Shown here: positions 1-9,240 of the stretch, piece after piece | How the letters are laid out: each line of letters opens with the position of its first letter | Numbering within the stretch: position 1 is the stretch's first letter | Assembly: GCA_003155135.1 (NCBI GenBank) | Contig: PMFN01000027.1 | Coordinates: 173-64,172 of the forward strand | DNA length: 64,000 nucleotides | From: Acidimicrobiaceae bacterium | Lineage (GTDB): Bacteria > Actinomycetota > Acidimicrobiia > Acidimicrobiales > RAAP-2 | Direction: 5' to 3' | The notes under the pieces: model-generated | The model's input: only the letters and a program-made list of their open reading frames with translations | What the model was told of the DNA's origin: nothing | Database searches by the model: none | Translations under genes and position numbers: made by a program

Positions 1-1403
1 AGCACATCGGCGCCTACCAGGTCGAGCGCAACGGCCAGCTGATCACCTTCATCGACACCCCGGGCCACGAGGCCTTCACGGCCATGCGCGCCCGCGGCGC
101 CGAGATCACCGACATCGTGGTGCTCGTCGTCGCCGCCGACGACGGGGTCATGCCCCAGACGGTCGAAGCCATCGATCACGCCAAGGCGGCTGACGTGCCG
201 ATCATCGTCGCCGTGAACAAGATGGACCGTCCCGACGCCAACCCCGAGCGGGTCCTCCAGCAGCTCTCCGAGCGCGGGCTCGTGCCCGAGCAGTGGGGCG
301 GCGACACCATCGTCGTGCAGATCTCAGCCCTCCAGGGCACGGGGATCGACGACCTGCTCGAGCAGCTGCTCATCGTGGCCGAGGTCGAAGAGCTCCGGGC
401 GAGCCCCGAGGGCCGTGCCCGCGGCGGCGTGCTCGAAGCCGAGCTCGAAGTGGGCCGTGGCCCGGTGGCGACGGTCATCGTGGAGAGCGGCACGCTGCGC
501 GTCGGTGACCCGATTGTCGCCGGCGCGGCCTGGGGCAAGGTCAAGGCCCTCGTCGACGACCACGGCGACCACGTGAAAGAGGCGCTGCCCTCGATGCCGG
601 TCCAGGTGCTCGGGCTCTCCGAACCGCCCCAGGCCGGCGACGAGCTGCGTGGGGCGAAGGACCTCGCCACGGCACGTACGCTCGGCGAGGCGAGGGCCCA
701 GCGCTTCCGCCTCTCGGGCCACAACCCGGTCGCCTCGGCGGCGACGGGCGCCAAGCTGGAGGACCTCTTCGAGCAGATCCAGCGCGGCGAGACGGCCACC
801 CTCAATCTGGTGCTCAAGGCCGACGTGCAGGGCTCCTTGGAGGCCGTCACCGAGAGCCTGCGCAAGCTCGAGCGCGACGACGTGAAACTGAGCTTCGTCC
901 ACCGCGGGGTCGGCGGCATCACCGAGAACGACGTGCAGCTCGCCCGGGCGTCCAACGCCACGATCATCGGGTTCAACGTGCGCCCGGACCGCCGGGCCCG
1001 CGAGATGGCCGAGGCCTCCGACGTCGAGATCCGTGCCTACGAGATCATTTACAAGCTCTTGGAGGACATCGAAGCGGCCATGCTCGGCATGCTCGCCCCC
1101 GAGTTCGAAGAGGTCGTCACCGGCGACGCCGAGGTGCGTGAGGTCTACCGGATCCCCCGCGTCGGGGCGGTGGCCGGTTGCATGGTGCTCAACGGCACGA
1201 TCACGCGCGGCTCGAAGGTCCGGTTCCTGCGAGAGGGGACCATCATCTGGAAGGGAACGATCACGTCGCTCCGCCGCTTCAAGGACGACGCGCGCGAGGT
1301 CCAGGCGGGCTTCGAGTGCGGTATCGGCCTCTCGGACTACCAGGACCTTCGCTCGGGCGACATCATCGAGACCTTCGAGGAGCGCGAGATCCCGAGGTCC
1401 TGA
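1..1403 (+). CDS. infB: Translation initiation factor IF-2, C-terminal part (5' end outside window)
   Basis: GTPase that brings fMet-tRNA to the 30S subunit and promotes subunit joining. The reading frame is open from the first base (codons start at position 3) and shows the second half of the G domain: DTPGH (G3) at 54-68 and NKMD (G4) at 216-227, then domains II, III and IV with the typical [11 protein letters not shown] stretch near 910 and a C-terminal beta-barrel ending [11 protein letters not shown]. About 466 codons are present; the N-terminal region and P-loop are missing because the window starts inside the gene. It heads the run infB-rbfA-truB, with rbfA 15 bases downstream. Identity is very secure. 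Confidence 0.98.
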   Translation, partial: HIGAYQVERNGQLITFIDTPGHEAFTAMRARGAEITDIVVLVVAADDGVMPQTVEAIDHAKAADVPIIVAVNKMDRPDANPERVLQQLSERGLVPEQWGGDTIVVQISALQGTGIDDLLEQLLIVAEVEELRASPEGRARGGVLEAELEVGRGPVATVIVESGTLRVGDPIVAGAAWGKVKALVDDHGDHVKEALPSMPVQVLGLSEPPQAGDELRGAKDLATARTLGEARAQRFRLSGHNPVASAATGAKLEDLFEQIQRGETATLNLVLKADVQGSLEAVTESLRKLERDDVKLSFVHRGVGGITENDVQLARASNATIIGFNVRPDRRAREMAEASDVEIRAYEIIYKLLEDIEAAMLGMLAPEFEEVVTGDAEVREVYRIPRVGAVAGCMVLNGTITRGSKVRFLREGTIIWKGTITSLRRFKDDAREVQAGFECGIGLSDYQDLRSGDIIETFEEREIPRS

Positions 1404-1418
1404 CGTGGAGGACCACCG

Positions 1419-1832
1419 GTGAGCGCCGACCGACGGCACGCCAAGGGCTCGGGCGGGGCGGCCCCCTATGCCCGCGCCCTCCGGGTGAACCAGGTGCTGC
1501 GACAGGTCGTGGCCGAAGAGCTCGAACGACTCGCCGATGCCGACGAGCGGCTCCGCCTCGTCACGGTGACCTCGGTCGACACCGCGCCGGACCTGCGCAC
1601 CGCCACGGTCTACGTGGGCAGCCTGGGCGAGGACGTGAAGGAGGCCCTGGTCGAGCGCCGGGTGCAGCTCCAGCGTCACGTTGGCCGCCAGGTGCGCATG
1701 AAGCGCACTCCCAAGCTGACGTTTGCCGCCGACCCGGCGGTTGCCGCCGGCGCCCGGGTCGATGAGGTCCTTCGACGCCTGCACGACTCCGCTCCGACGG
1801 GCGAGGAGCCACCGGGCGTGCCCGAGCGGTGA
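1419..1832 (+). CDS. rbfA: Ribosome-binding factor A
   Basis: Small KH-type protein needed for late 30S maturation and 16S 5'-end processing. 137 aa, the usual family length. The sequence has the RbfA pattern RVNQVLRQVVAEELERLAD, then VTVTSVDTAPDLRTATVYVG, and the KRTPKLTFAAD segment near the C terminus. Start chosen as GTG 1419, preceded by GGAGG at 1407-1411. The stop overlaps the GTG start of truB by four bases (GTGA), so the two are translationally coupled. Position directly after infB is the conserved bacterial order. Confidence 0.95.
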   Translation: MSADRRHAKGSGGAAPYARALRVNQVLRQVVAEELERLADADERLRLVTVTSVDTAPDLRTATVYVGSLGEDVKEALVERRVQLQRHVGRQVRMKRTPKLTFAADPAVAAGARVDEVLRRLHDSAPTGEEPPGVPER

Positions 1833-2758
1833 GCGCCCCCGGCCCGAGCCGGGCGGCGACCACCGGTCTGGTGGTCGTCGACAAGGAACCGGGTTGGACG
1901 TCGCACGACGTCGTCGCCCGCTGCCGGCGGATCTTCGGCCAGCGCCGGGTGGGCCATGCCGGGACGCTCGACCCCGACGCGACCGGCGTCCTGCTGGTCG
2001 GCCTCGGCCGGGCCACCCGGCTCTTACGCTTCCTGAGCGCCCTCGAGAAGACCTACACGGCCGAGGTCGTGCTCGGGGCGGCCACCTCCACCCTCGACGC
2101 GTCGGGCGAAGTCACGGCCCGCTTCGAGATGGGCTCGGTGAGTGTGGCTGACGCCCGGGCAGCTGCGGCGTTGCTCACGGGGGACATCGAGCAGGTGCCG
2201 CCCATGGTCTCGGCCGTGAAGATCGGCGGCCAGCGCCTCCACGTGCTGGCCCGCCAGGGCATCGAGGTCGAGCGCCCGGCGCGCCCGGTCCACGTCTCGC
2301 GCTTCGACGTGGCTGAAGGGCCCGAGCCAGGCGTGCTCGCCGTCGAGGTCGACTGCTCGTCGGGCACCTATGTGCGGACCCTGGCTGCGGATCTGGGCGC
2401 CCTCCTCGGCGGTGGGGCCCACCTGCGTAACCTGCGCCGGACCAGGATCGGCACATTCACCGAGTCAGAGGCCCGCACCCTGGCCGAGCTCGAGTCGGCG
2501 GGGGAGGCGGCGCTCGCCGGTGACGGCGGCCCCGACGCGGTGCTCACCCCCGCGCAGGCCATGCGCGGCCTCGACCGCGTCAACGTGAACGACGAGGTGG
2601 CCACCCTCATCGGCCGGGGCAACCCGCTCGACCGGGTCTCCCTCGGGGCGCTCGGCCCAGGTCCCTGGGCGATGGTCGACGGACGCGGGCGCCTGTTGGC
2701 GGTGTACGAGGCCACAGAGACCGACCGCATACGTCCCGCCGTCGTCCTGGCCGAGTGA
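1829..2758 (+). CDS. truB: tRNA pseudouridine(55) synthase TruB
   Basis: Makes the universal pseudouridine 55 in the T-loop of tRNAs. 309 aa. The catalytic motif GHAGTLDPDATGVL is at residues 42-55, with D48 as the expected nucleophile; the later SSGTYVRTLAADLG segment is the conserved RNA-binding/active-site strand. A C-terminal extension of roughly 70 residues carries the TruB C-terminal domain seen in actinobacteria. The GTG start overlaps the rbfA stop by four bases. Cytoplasmic housekeeping enzyme of the infB-rbfA-truB operon. Confidence 0.96.
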   Translation: MSAPGPSRAATTGLVVVDKEPGWTSHDVVARCRRIFGQRRVGHAGTLDPDATGVLLVGLGRATRLLRFLSALEKTYTAEVVLGAATSTLDASGEVTARFEMGSVSVADARAAAALLTGDIEQVPPMVSAVKIGGQRLHVLARQGIEVERPARPVHVSRFDVAEGPEPGVLAVEVDCSSGTYVRTLAADLGALLGGGAHLRNLRRTRIGTFTESEARTLAELESAGEAALAGDGGPDAVLTPAQAMRGLDRVNVNDEVATLIGRGNPLDRVSLGALGPGPWAMVDGRGRLLAVYEATETDRIRPAVVLAE

Positions 2759-2800
2759 GCCGACGCGTCCATGAGCTGCAGGCGGCCGATGCGGCGGCAG

Positions 2801-2806
2801 TAGCCT
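2801..2806 (+). promoter_or_regulatory. -10 element TAGCCT upstream of ribF
   Basis: TAGCCT sits nine bases before the ATG of ribF at 2816, in the short truB-ribF gap. It fits the TANNNT-just-before-start pattern seen repeatedly in this window, so ribF probably has its own near-leaderless promoter. No convincing -35 is visible. Confidence 0.45.
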
Positions 2807-2815
2807 TTGGGTGCG

Positions 2816-3760
2816 ATGGACGTGACCACCCCTGACGCAGCCAGGCCGACCAGCTCGGGCGCGGCCGTCACCATCGGCGCCTACGACGGCGTGCACCTCG
2901 GGCACCGTGCGCTGCTCGCCGACCTCGCGGCGAGCGCCGCCGCACGCGGCCTCGAGACGGTGGTCGTCACCTTCGACCGGCACCCGGCCACCGTGGTGCG
3001 CCCCGAATCGGCCCCCCTCCAGCTGACCGACCTCGAGCAGAAGCTCGAGCTGCTGGCGGGCTGTGGCATCGAGCGCACGATCGTGGTCCCCTTCGACCAG
3101 ACGAGGGCCGACGAAAGCGCGGAGGAGTTCGTGGCCGAGGTGCTGGTGGCGGCCGCCGGTGCACGGCTGGTGGTGGTGGGCCGGGACTTCCACTTCGGCC
3201 ACGGCCGCAAGGGCGACGTGGCGTTGCTGCGCGACCAGGGAGCGGTCGAGGGCTTCGAGGTCGAGCCGGTCGCCCTGTCCGCCGCCGGCGGCGACGTGGT
3301 CTCTTCCACCAGGATCCGCCAGCTGATCGCTGAGGGCCAGGTGGCCGACGCCCACGCCCTGCTCGGTCGACCCCACCAGGTGCGCGGCACCGTGGTGCAC
3401 GGCGACGGCCGGGGCGGCCCCGAGCTCGGCTATCCGACGGCCAACGTCATGGTGCCCGCCGCTATCGCGGTGCCCGCCGACGGCATCTACGCCGGCCACT
3501 ACGAGGACGCCTCGGGCACGGTGCACACGGCCGCGATCTCGGTCGGGCGCCGCCCGACCTTCTACGCGCAGGCCACCGAATCGCTCGTCGAGGCGTACCT
3601 CCTCGACTTCGAGGGCGACCTCTACGGGCAGCACGCCCGTGTCTCCTTCGTCGAGCACCTGCGCGAGGAGCGCCGGTTCGACTCGGTCGACGCCCTCATC
3701 GAGCAGATGGGACGCGACGTCGCCGCCACCCGCTCCCTGCTCGGCGGCCCCACCCGCTAG
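2816..3760 (+). CDS. ribF: Bifunctional riboflavin kinase / FAD synthetase
   Basis: Converts riboflavin to FMN and then FAD. 314 aa from ATG 2816. The N-terminal nucleotidyltransferase domain shows GAYDGVHLGH (HxGH motif) and VVGRDFHFGHGRKGD; the C-terminal riboflavin kinase domain begins near residue 185 with GRGGPELGYPTANV and contains ISVGRRPTF. An in-frame TTG at 2807 is possible, but ATG 2816 is preferred because of its distance from the -10 element. It follows truB as in many actinobacteria. Cytoplasmic. Confidence 0.95.
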   Translation: MDVTTPDAARPTSSGAAVTIGAYDGVHLGHRALLADLAASAAARGLETVVVTFDRHPATVVRPESAPLQLTDLEQKLELLAGCGIERTIVVPFDQTRADESAEEFVAEVLVAAAGARLVVVGRDFHFGHGRKGDVALLRDQGAVEGFEVEPVALSAAGGDVVSSTRIRQLIAEGQVADAHALLGRPHQVRGTVVHGDGRGGPELGYPTANVMVPAAIAVPADGIYAGHYEDASGTVHTAAISVGRRPTFYAQATESLVEAYLLDFEGDLYGQHARVSFVEHLREERRFDSVDALIEQMGRDVAATRSLLGGPTR

Positions 3761-3824
3761 CCCTGCTGGGCGCCCTCCGCCCGCTGTGGCAGCGGGTGCA
3801 CCGGCGCGCCGGCCGAGGACCTGC

Positions 3825-3830
3825 GACACT
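3825..3830 (+). promoter_or_regulatory. -10 element GACACT, leaderless start of the MDR reductase
   Basis: GACACT followed by exactly six bases and then GTG 3837. The same hexamer and spacing occur before the PPOX gene at 22656-22661, and GAGACT is found before dapF, so GACACT looks like an accepted variant of TANNNT here. Confidence 0.4.
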
Positions 3831-3836
3831 CGCTCG

Positions 3837-4814
3837 GTGCGCGCCCTGCTCTGCGAGACCTTTGGCCCACTTGAGGACCTGGCGGTCCGAGACGTCGACG
3901 AGCCCGAGGCCGGCCCCGGGCAGGTGCTCGTCGACGTCGAGGCGGCGGGCGTCAATTTCGTCGACACCGTGATACTGACCGGGGGCTACCAGTTTGCGCC
4001 GCCCCTGCCCTATGTCCCCGGCTCCGAGTTCGCCGGGCGCATCCTCGCCGTCGGCGAGGGGGTCCCCGAGGAGCGCCTCGGCGAGCGGGTGGTGGTGTCG
4101 GCGTGGACCGGCGGGTTCGCCGAGCGCGCCGTGGTCGCCTCGGGAGCGGCGCTCGCCCTCGACCCGGCCCTCGACACGGCGGTCGCCGCCACCGTGCTGC
4201 AGAGCTACTCGACGGCGGTCTTCGCCCTCACCCGCAGAGACACGCTCCAAGAGGGGGAGTGGGTGCTCGTGCTCGGCGCGGGCGGCGGCGTCGGCCTCGC
4301 CGCCGTCGATGTCGCCACGTCCCTCGGGGCCCGGGTGATCGCGGCGGCCTCGAGCCCGGCCAAGCGCGAGGCGGCCGTCGCCGCCGGTGCGCTCGCCACC
4401 ATCGACAGCCGGGCCGAGGACATCAAGGCGCGTGCGAGGGAGCTCTCCGGTGGCGGCGTCGACGTCGTGGTCGACCCGGTCGGCGGCCCGGCGGCCGAGC
4501 CGGCCCTTCGAGCCTTGGGCTTCGCCGGCCGCTACCACGTGATCGGCTTTGCCGGGGGAGCGATCCCGAGGGTCCCCCTCAACCTGGTGCTGCTCAACAG
4601 TCGGACCGTGATCGGCATCGAATGGGGCGGCTGGCTGCTCCATCACCCCGAAGAGGGTCCCCTGGTCAGCGCCGAGGTCCTCGAGGGGGCGGCGAAGGGG
4701 CGCTTCTCGCCGGTCGCGCCCGAGCGCCGGCCGCTCGACGAGGCGGTTGACGTGCTCTGTCGCGTGGCACGCGGCGAGTTGGCGGGCAAAGTCGCCCTGT
4801 TGCCGGGCAACTGA
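3837..4814 (+). CDS. Zinc-free MDR-family quinone oxidoreductase-like protein
   Basis: NADPH-dependent medium-chain reductase of the quinone reductase/zeta-crystallin type; substrate not inferable. 325 aa. The GroES-like N-terminal half contains GVNFVDTVILTGGYQ and PYVPGSEFAGRI; the Rossmann half contains VLVLGAGGGVGLAAVDVA. The cysteines that bind catalytic zinc in alcohol dehydrogenases are absent. Start taken as GTG 3837 because GACACT at 3825-3830 ends six bases upstream, the window's leaderless spacing; the frame is open further 5' without other support. It sits between ribF and rpsO, where the core operon usually has no such gene, so it looks like a lineage insertion. Confidence 0.85.
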   Translation: MRALLCETFGPLEDLAVRDVDEPEAGPGQVLVDVEAAGVNFVDTVILTGGYQFAPPLPYVPGSEFAGRILAVGEGVPEERLGERVVVSAWTGGFAERAVVASGAALALDPALDTAVAATVLQSYSTAVFALTRRDTLQEGEWVLVLGAGGGVGLAAVDVATSLGARVIAAASSPAKREAAVAAGALATIDSRAEDIKARARELSGGGVDVVVDPVGGPAAEPALRALGFAGRYHVIGFAGGAIPRVPLNLVLLNSRTVIGIEWGGWLLHHPEEGPLVSAEVLEGAAKGRFSPVAPERRPLDEAVDVLCRVARGELAGKVALLPGN

Positions 4815-4860
4815 GCTCGCCCGCGGTCCCGGCGGGAATTTGGCGACGGGCGCCCGATCG

Positions 4861-4889
4861 GTGACAGCGGGGCGCCCACCTGCTATCGT
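4861..4889 (+). promoter_or_regulatory. Promoter of rpsO (-35 GTGACA, 17-bp spacer, -10 TATCGT)
   Basis: GTGACA at 4861-4866, 17 bases, then TATCGT at 4884-4889. Transcription would start near 4896, leaving about 120 bases of 5' leader before rpsO. It is one of the best two-element promoters in the window. Confidence 0.6.
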
Positions 4890-4895
4890 TTGACC

Positions 4896-5014
4896 CGGTC
4901 GGGGCGGGTCCCCGGCTGGTAGACGAACCGCCGATCATCTCCGGTGGAGTGTTGCGCGAAAGCGCCCCGCCCACGGCGTGCCAGGCCCCGAGCGTTCCAA
5001 AGGTTTCTCTGTAC
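4896..5014 (+). promoter_or_regulatory. Structured 5' leader of rpsO, possible S15 autoregulatory site
   Basis: Roughly 120-base untranslated leader. GGGCGGG at 4902-4908 can pair with CCCGCCC at 4966-4972, enclosing a hairpin GCGC-GAAA-GCGC at 4954-4965 with a GNRA tetraloop. S15 is known to repress its own mRNA through leader structures in several bacteria; this leader's family is not assigned. Confidence 0.4.
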
Positions 5015-5272
5015 ATGCCCGAAAAGCAGGCCATCATCGCCGAGTACCGGCACCACGACAGCGACACCGGCTCGTCCGAGGTCCAGATCGCGCTTCTGAG
5101 CGACCGCATCTCGCACCTCACGGAGCATCTCAAGACCCACAAGGGTGATCATCACACCCGCCGTGGGCTCATGAAGCTCATCGGGCGGCGCCGTCGCCTT
5201 CTCGACTACGTCCGTGAGAACGACGTCGAGCGATACCGCAGCATCATTGGGCGCCTCGGCATCCGCCGATAA
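5015..5272 (+). CDS. rpsO: 30S ribosomal protein S15
   Basis: Primary 16S rRNA-binding protein of the small subunit, binding the helix 20-22 junction. 85 aa from ATG 5015, close to the usual 88-89. Hallmarks: [55 protein letters not shown] at 4999-5003 is rather far (11 bases) from ATG 5015; an in-frame CTG at 5009 is better spaced but not favoured. It is followed by pnp after a perfect hairpin, the classic rpsO-pnp pairing. Confidence 0.96.
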   Translation: MPEKQAIIAEYRHHDSDTGSSEVQIALLSDRISHLTEHLKTHKGDHHTRRGLMKLIGRRRRLLDYVRENDVERYRSIIGRLGIRR

Positions 5273-5288
5273 GCCCTCCGCACTACCT

Positions 5289-5312
5289 CCGCCCGGCCCC
5301 TCGGCCGGGCGG
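5289..5312 (+). terminator. Perfect 10-bp hairpin between rpsO and pnp
   Basis: CCGCCCGGCC (5289-5298), loop CCTC, GGCCGGGCGG (5303-5312), with no U-run after it. In Streptomyces the rpsO-pnp intergenic hairpin is known as an RNase III processing and read-through site, so this may be an attenuator or processing stem rather than a full terminator. Confidence 0.6.
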
Positions 5313-5468
5313 TTGCACAAGAAACGGGCACCATGGGAAGTCGGTTGCCAGTCGCCGGTCACCTTCAGCGGGTGCAGGCCCCCTCACCAGGGGCGCACTG
5401 CACGCAGCAGAAGAGGTGGTCGACCACTGGGATCCGGCAGCAGGTGCCCCTGAAACCGAAGGAGCACC

Positions 5469-7934
5469 ATGGCTGACGCCATCTCCGTGTCGGGCCCGAT
5501 CAGTGGCACCGACCGAAGCATTTCATTCGAGGCCGGCAAGCTGGCCCAACTCGCCGACGGGGCCGTGGTCGCCCGCATCGGCGACACCATCCTCCTGGCC
5601 ACGGCGACAGCCGCACGCTCAGTGCGCGAGGGGACGGACTTCTTCCCCCTCACCGTCGACATCGAAGAGCGCGCCTACGCCGCCGGCAAGATCCCCGGGT
5701 CGTTCTTCCGTCGTGAGGGCAAGTCCTCCGACCAGGCCATCCTGACCTGCCGGCTCATCGACCGACCCCTGCGCCCGTCGTTCCCGAAGGGCTTCCGCAA
5801 CGAGGTCCACGTCGTCGGCACCATCTTCGGCGCCGACCAGGTGAACCCCCACGACGTGCTCGCCATCAACGCGGCGTCGGCTGCCCTCATGCTCTCGGGC
5901 ATCCCCTTCGACGGCCCCATCGGCGCCGTGCGCATCGCCTACTCGGCGGATGGGACCTGGTTGCCGCACGCCACGTACCAAGAGGGTGACGAGTCGACCT
6001 TCGAGCTGGTGGTCGCCGGCCGGGCACTGTCCGACGACGACGACGCCGAGATCGCCATCATGATGGTCGAGGCCGGCGGGACCGAGCGCTCGTGGGAGTA
6101 CTACGAGGCCGGCGCACCCAAGGTGACCGAGGACGTCCTGGCCGAGGGCCTCGAGGCCGCCAAGACCTGGATCCGCGAGTCCATCGTGCTGCAGCGCCAG
6201 CTGGTGGCCGCCTACGAGGCCGCCCGCGGCCCGATCACCACGATCGACTTCACCACCTTCAGTGACTACGGCGACGATGTCTACGCCCGGGTCGAAGAGG
6301 TGGGCACGAGCGCCGTTGCCGCCGCCAACACCATCGTGGCCAAGGCCGAGCGCAATGCGGCCATCGACGAGGCGACCGCATCGATCACCGCCACCCTCGG
6401 CACCGAGTTCGAGGGCCGCGAGCGCGAGATCAAGGCTGCGGTCCGTTCGCTCACGAAGAAGCTGGTCCGCCAGCGCATCGTCGAAGAGGGCCTGCGCATC
6501 GACGGGCGCACCACGTCGGACATCCGACCCCTCTCGGCCGAGGTCGACCTGTTCCCGACCGCCCACGGCTCGGCGCTGTTCCAGCGTGGCGAGACCCAGG
6601 TCGTCAACGTGACCACCCTCGGGATGCCCCGCATGAACCAGCTGCTCGACACGATCAGCCCCGACGACACCAAGCGCTACATGCACCACTACAACTTCCC
6701 GCCGTTCTCGACGGGGGAGACGGGCTTCATGCGTGGCCCCAAGCGCCGTGAGATCGGCCACGGGCTCCTCGCCGAGCGCGCCCTGCTGCCGGTGGTGCCC
6801 TCCCAAGAGGAGTTCCCCTACACGCTGCGCCTCGTCTCCGACGTGCTCGCCTCGAACGGCTCCACCTCGATGGCGTCGGTCTGCGGCTCGACCCTGTCGC
6901 TGATGGCGGCCGGCGTACCGATCAAGGCGCCGGTGGCGGGCATCGCCATGGGCCTCGTCTTCGACGGTGGCCAGTACGTGACGCTGACCGACATCTTGGG
7001 CTCTGAGGACGCTTTCGGTGACATGGACTTCAAGGTGGCCGGCACCTCCGAGGCCGTCACCGCGCTCCAGCTCGACACCAAGATCGCCGGGCTCCCGTCC
7101 GAGGTACTGAAGGAGGCGCTGCACCAGGCGAAGCAGGCACGCCTGCAGATCCTCGACGTCATGACCGCCACCATCGCCGAGCCCCGCACCGCAGTTGCCG
7201 ACTCGGCGCCGAAGATCGTGTCGATGGAGATCCCCATCGACAAGATCGGCGAGGTCATCGGGCCCAAGGGCAAGGTCATCAATACCCTCCAGCAGGAGAC
7301 CGGCGCCGACATCGCGGTCGACGACGACGGCATGGTCGGCACGGTCACCATCGGGGCCAAGGACGGCCACGCCGTCGAAGAGGCCCGCCGGCGGATCTCG
7401 CTCATCTTGGACCCGCCGAGCGCGGAGGTCGGTGCCGTCTACGCCGGCAAGGTCGTGAACCTCACCAAGTTCGGTGCGTTCGTGAGCGTCCTGCCCGGCC
7501 GTGACGGCCTGCTGCACATCTCGAAGCTCTCGCCGCTCGCCGGCGGCAAGCGCGTGGGCGCAGTCGAAGACGTGCTCTCCCTCGGACAGGACATCGAGGT
7601 GCGCGTCGACGACATCGACCCGCAGGGGAAAGTCAGCCTCTCGCTGGCCAACGCTCCCGAGGTCGAGCCGGCGGACGCGCCCACCGGTCGCTCGGAGCGC
7701 CCGAGCGAGAACCGACTGGCCGAGCGCCGCGAGCCGACCAACGGCCGCAGCTCGGGCCCGGAGAATGGCGCAGCCGGCGGACCGGCCGTCGTGTCCTTCG
7801 AGGACGCCTTCGAGGCCGAGCTCGTCGCCGACCTCGGCGACCTCGGGCCCGGCGCGGTCGCCGGGCCCGACGACAGTCGCGGCGGCGGCGGCGACGACCG
7901 CCGCCGCTCGCGTGGGCGCTCCAGGCGCCGTTGA
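5469..7934 (+). CDS. pnp: Polyribonucleotide nucleotidyltransferase (PNPase)
   Basis: Phosphorolytic 3'-5' exoribonuclease; the actinobacterial form is also known as guanosine pentaphosphate synthetase I. 821 aa. Two RNase PH-like domains (about residues 15-145 and 335-560; FRREGKSSDQAILTCRLIDRP in the first, PPFSTGETGFMRGPKRREIGHG in the second), a KH domain from about residue 580 (IGEVIGPKGKVI, 7246-7281) and an S1 domain at about 655-727 (GKVVNLTKFGAFVSVLPGRDG). The last about 90 residues are a low-complexity acidic, then Gly/Arg-rich tail. Its stop overlaps the TTG start of the peptidase gene. Confidence 0.97.
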   Translation: MADAISVSGPISGTDRSISFEAGKLAQLADGAVVARIGDTILLATATAARSVREGTDFFPLTVDIEERAYAAGKIPGSFFRREGKSSDQAILTCRLIDRPLRPSFPKGFRNEVHVVGTIFGADQVNPHDVLAINAASAALMLSGIPFDGPIGAVRIAYSADGTWLPHATYQEGDESTFELVVAGRALSDDDDAEIAIMMVEAGGTERSWEYYEAGAPKVTEDVLAEGLEAAKTWIRESIVLQRQLVAAYEAARGPITTIDFTTFSDYGDDVYARVEEVGTSAVAAANTIVAKAERNAAIDEATASITATLGTEFEGREREIKAAVRSLTKKLVRQRIVEEGLRIDGRTTSDIRPLSAEVDLFPTAHGSALFQRGETQVVNVTTLGMPRMNQLLDTISPDDTKRYMHHYNFPPFSTGETGFMRGPKRREIGHGLLAERALLPVVPSQEEFPYTLRLVSDVLASNGSTSMASVCGSTLSLMAAGVPIKAPVAGIAMGLVFDGGQYVTLTDILGSEDAFGDMDFKVAGTSEAVTALQLDTKIAGLPSEVLKEALHQAKQARLQILDVMTATIAEPRTAVADSAPKIVSMEIPIDKIGEVIGPKGKVINTLQQETGADIAVDDDGMVGTVTIGAKDGHAVEEARRRISLILDPPSAEVGAVYAGKVVNLTKFGAFVSVLPGRDGLLHISKLSPLAGGKRVGAVEDVLSLGQDIEVRVDDIDPQGKVSLSLANAPEVEPADAPTGRSERPSENRLAERREPTNGRSSGPENGAAGGPAVVSFEDAFEAELVADLGDLGPGAVAGPDDSRGGGGDDRRRSRGRSRRR

Positions 7935-9232
7935 CTCGCCCGGGCACCACGGCTCACAGCACCATCGAGGTCCTGCCCTGCGGCATCCGCCTGGTCACCG
8001 AGACCATGGCGGATGTCCGCTCGGTGTCGGTCGGCTTCTGGGTGGGTGCGGGTTCGCGCGATGAGCCCGACGAGCTGGCCGGTGCCTCCCACTTCCTCGA
8101 GCACCTCTTGTTCAAGGGCACCGAGCAGCGCTCGGCCGAGGCCATCGCCGAGGCCCTCGATGAAGTAGGTGGGGACTGCAACGCCTTCACCACGAAGGAG
8201 TACACGACCTTCTACATCCGCCTGCTGGCGGAGCACCTCCCCCTCGGCCTCGACATCCTCTCGGACATCATGTGGGACCCGGCCCTGCGGCCCTCCGACG
8301 TCGATGCCGAGCGCGACGTCATCTTGGACGAGATCCTGATGCACGCCGACGAGCCGTCAGACCTCGCCGCCGAGCAGTGGATGGAGGGGCTGTTCCCGGG
8401 CCATCCGCTCGGGCGCGACACCCTCGGCACCGCAGAGAGCGTCGGCCAGCTCGGAGCAGACCAGATCCGTGCCTTCTTCGAGCGCCACTACCGACCGGAG
8501 AACATCGTCGTGGCCGTCGCCGGGGACTGCCACCACGACCAGGTCGCCGCCGAGGTGGAGTCGCGCTTCCGGGGCACTGCCGGTGGCGTCGCGCCGCCAC
8601 GCAGCGCACCGGCGCTCCGGGCCGAGCCGCTCCGCACCGCCAGCCGGCCCACCGAGCAGGCCCACCTCGTGCTCGGCGCCCGCTCCGCCTCGCGCCACGA
8701 CGAGCGCCGGTGGGCGAGCGCCGTGCTCAACCAGACCCTGGGCGGCGGGCTCTCGAGCCGCCTGTTCCAAAAGATCAGGGAGCAGCGCGGCCTCGCGTAC
8801 TCGGTGTGGTCCGAGCGCGCCACCTATGACGACACCGGCACCCTCGCCGTCGTGGCCGGCACGTCGCCGCAGAATGCCGACGAGGTGCTCGACATCGTGA
8901 CCGCCGAGTTCGACCTCTTGGCGCGCGACGGCCTCTCCGAGCGTGAGATGGCGATCGCCAAGGGCAACCTGCGCGCCGAGGCGCTGCTCTCGGGCGAGGA
9001 CTCGGGCGCGCGTATGAGCCGGCTCGGCAGCTCGCTGCTGCTCCACGGCGAGGTGCGCAGCATCGACGACATCGTGGCAAAGGTCGAGACGGTCAGCCCG
9101 GACGACGTCCAGGCGGCAGCCGAGGAACTCGCCGCCGCCGACAAGACCCTCTCGGTGGTCGGCCCGTTCGACGCCACCCGGTTCGCGGGCGCAGCACGCA
9201 CGGCCGGGGTCCCGGTGGCCAAGCGAGCCTGA
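7931..9232 (+). CDS. M16 family zinc metallopeptidase (PepR / mitochondrial processing peptidase-like)
   Basis: Metallopeptidase of the inverzincin clan; natural substrate unknown. 433 aa. The inverted zinc motif HFLEH is at residues 54-58 and a third ligand glutamate lies near residue 134 (VILDEI). The second half is the inactive M16 domain with the R/Y substrate-groove segment REQRGLAYSVWSE. TTG 7931 overlaps the pnp stop (TTGA), so the two are probably translated in tandem. pnp followed by an M16 peptidase is the conserved actinobacterial order. Confidence 0.92.
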   Translation: MTRPGTTAHSTIEVLPCGIRLVTETMADVRSVSVGFWVGAGSRDEPDELAGASHFLEHLLFKGTEQRSAEAIAEALDEVGGDCNAFTTKEYTTFYIRLLAEHLPLGLDILSDIMWDPALRPSDVDAERDVILDEILMHADEPSDLAAEQWMEGLFPGHPLGRDTLGTAESVGQLGADQIRAFFERHYRPENIVVAVAGDCHHDQVAAEVESRFRGTAGGVAPPRSAPALRAEPLRTASRPTEQAHLVLGARSASRHDERRWASAVLNQTLGGGLSSRLFQKIREQRGLAYSVWSERATYDDTGTLAVVAGTSPQNADEVLDIVTAEFDLLARDGLSEREMAIAKGNLRAEALLSGEDSGARMSRLGSSLLLHGEVRSIDDIVAKVETVSPDDVQAAAEELAAADKTLSVVGPFDATRFAGAARTAGVPVAKRA

Positions 9233-9240
9233 GGGACCCA

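Noticed and set aside
3639-3836. Upstream extension of the MDR reductase frame
   Set aside because: Overlaps the end of ribF and lacks MDR-like sequence; GTG 3837 has a -10 element at the standard distance.
5619-7517. Long minus-strand frame across pnp
   Set aside because: Antisense shadow; repetitive Asp/Gly/His/Val content.
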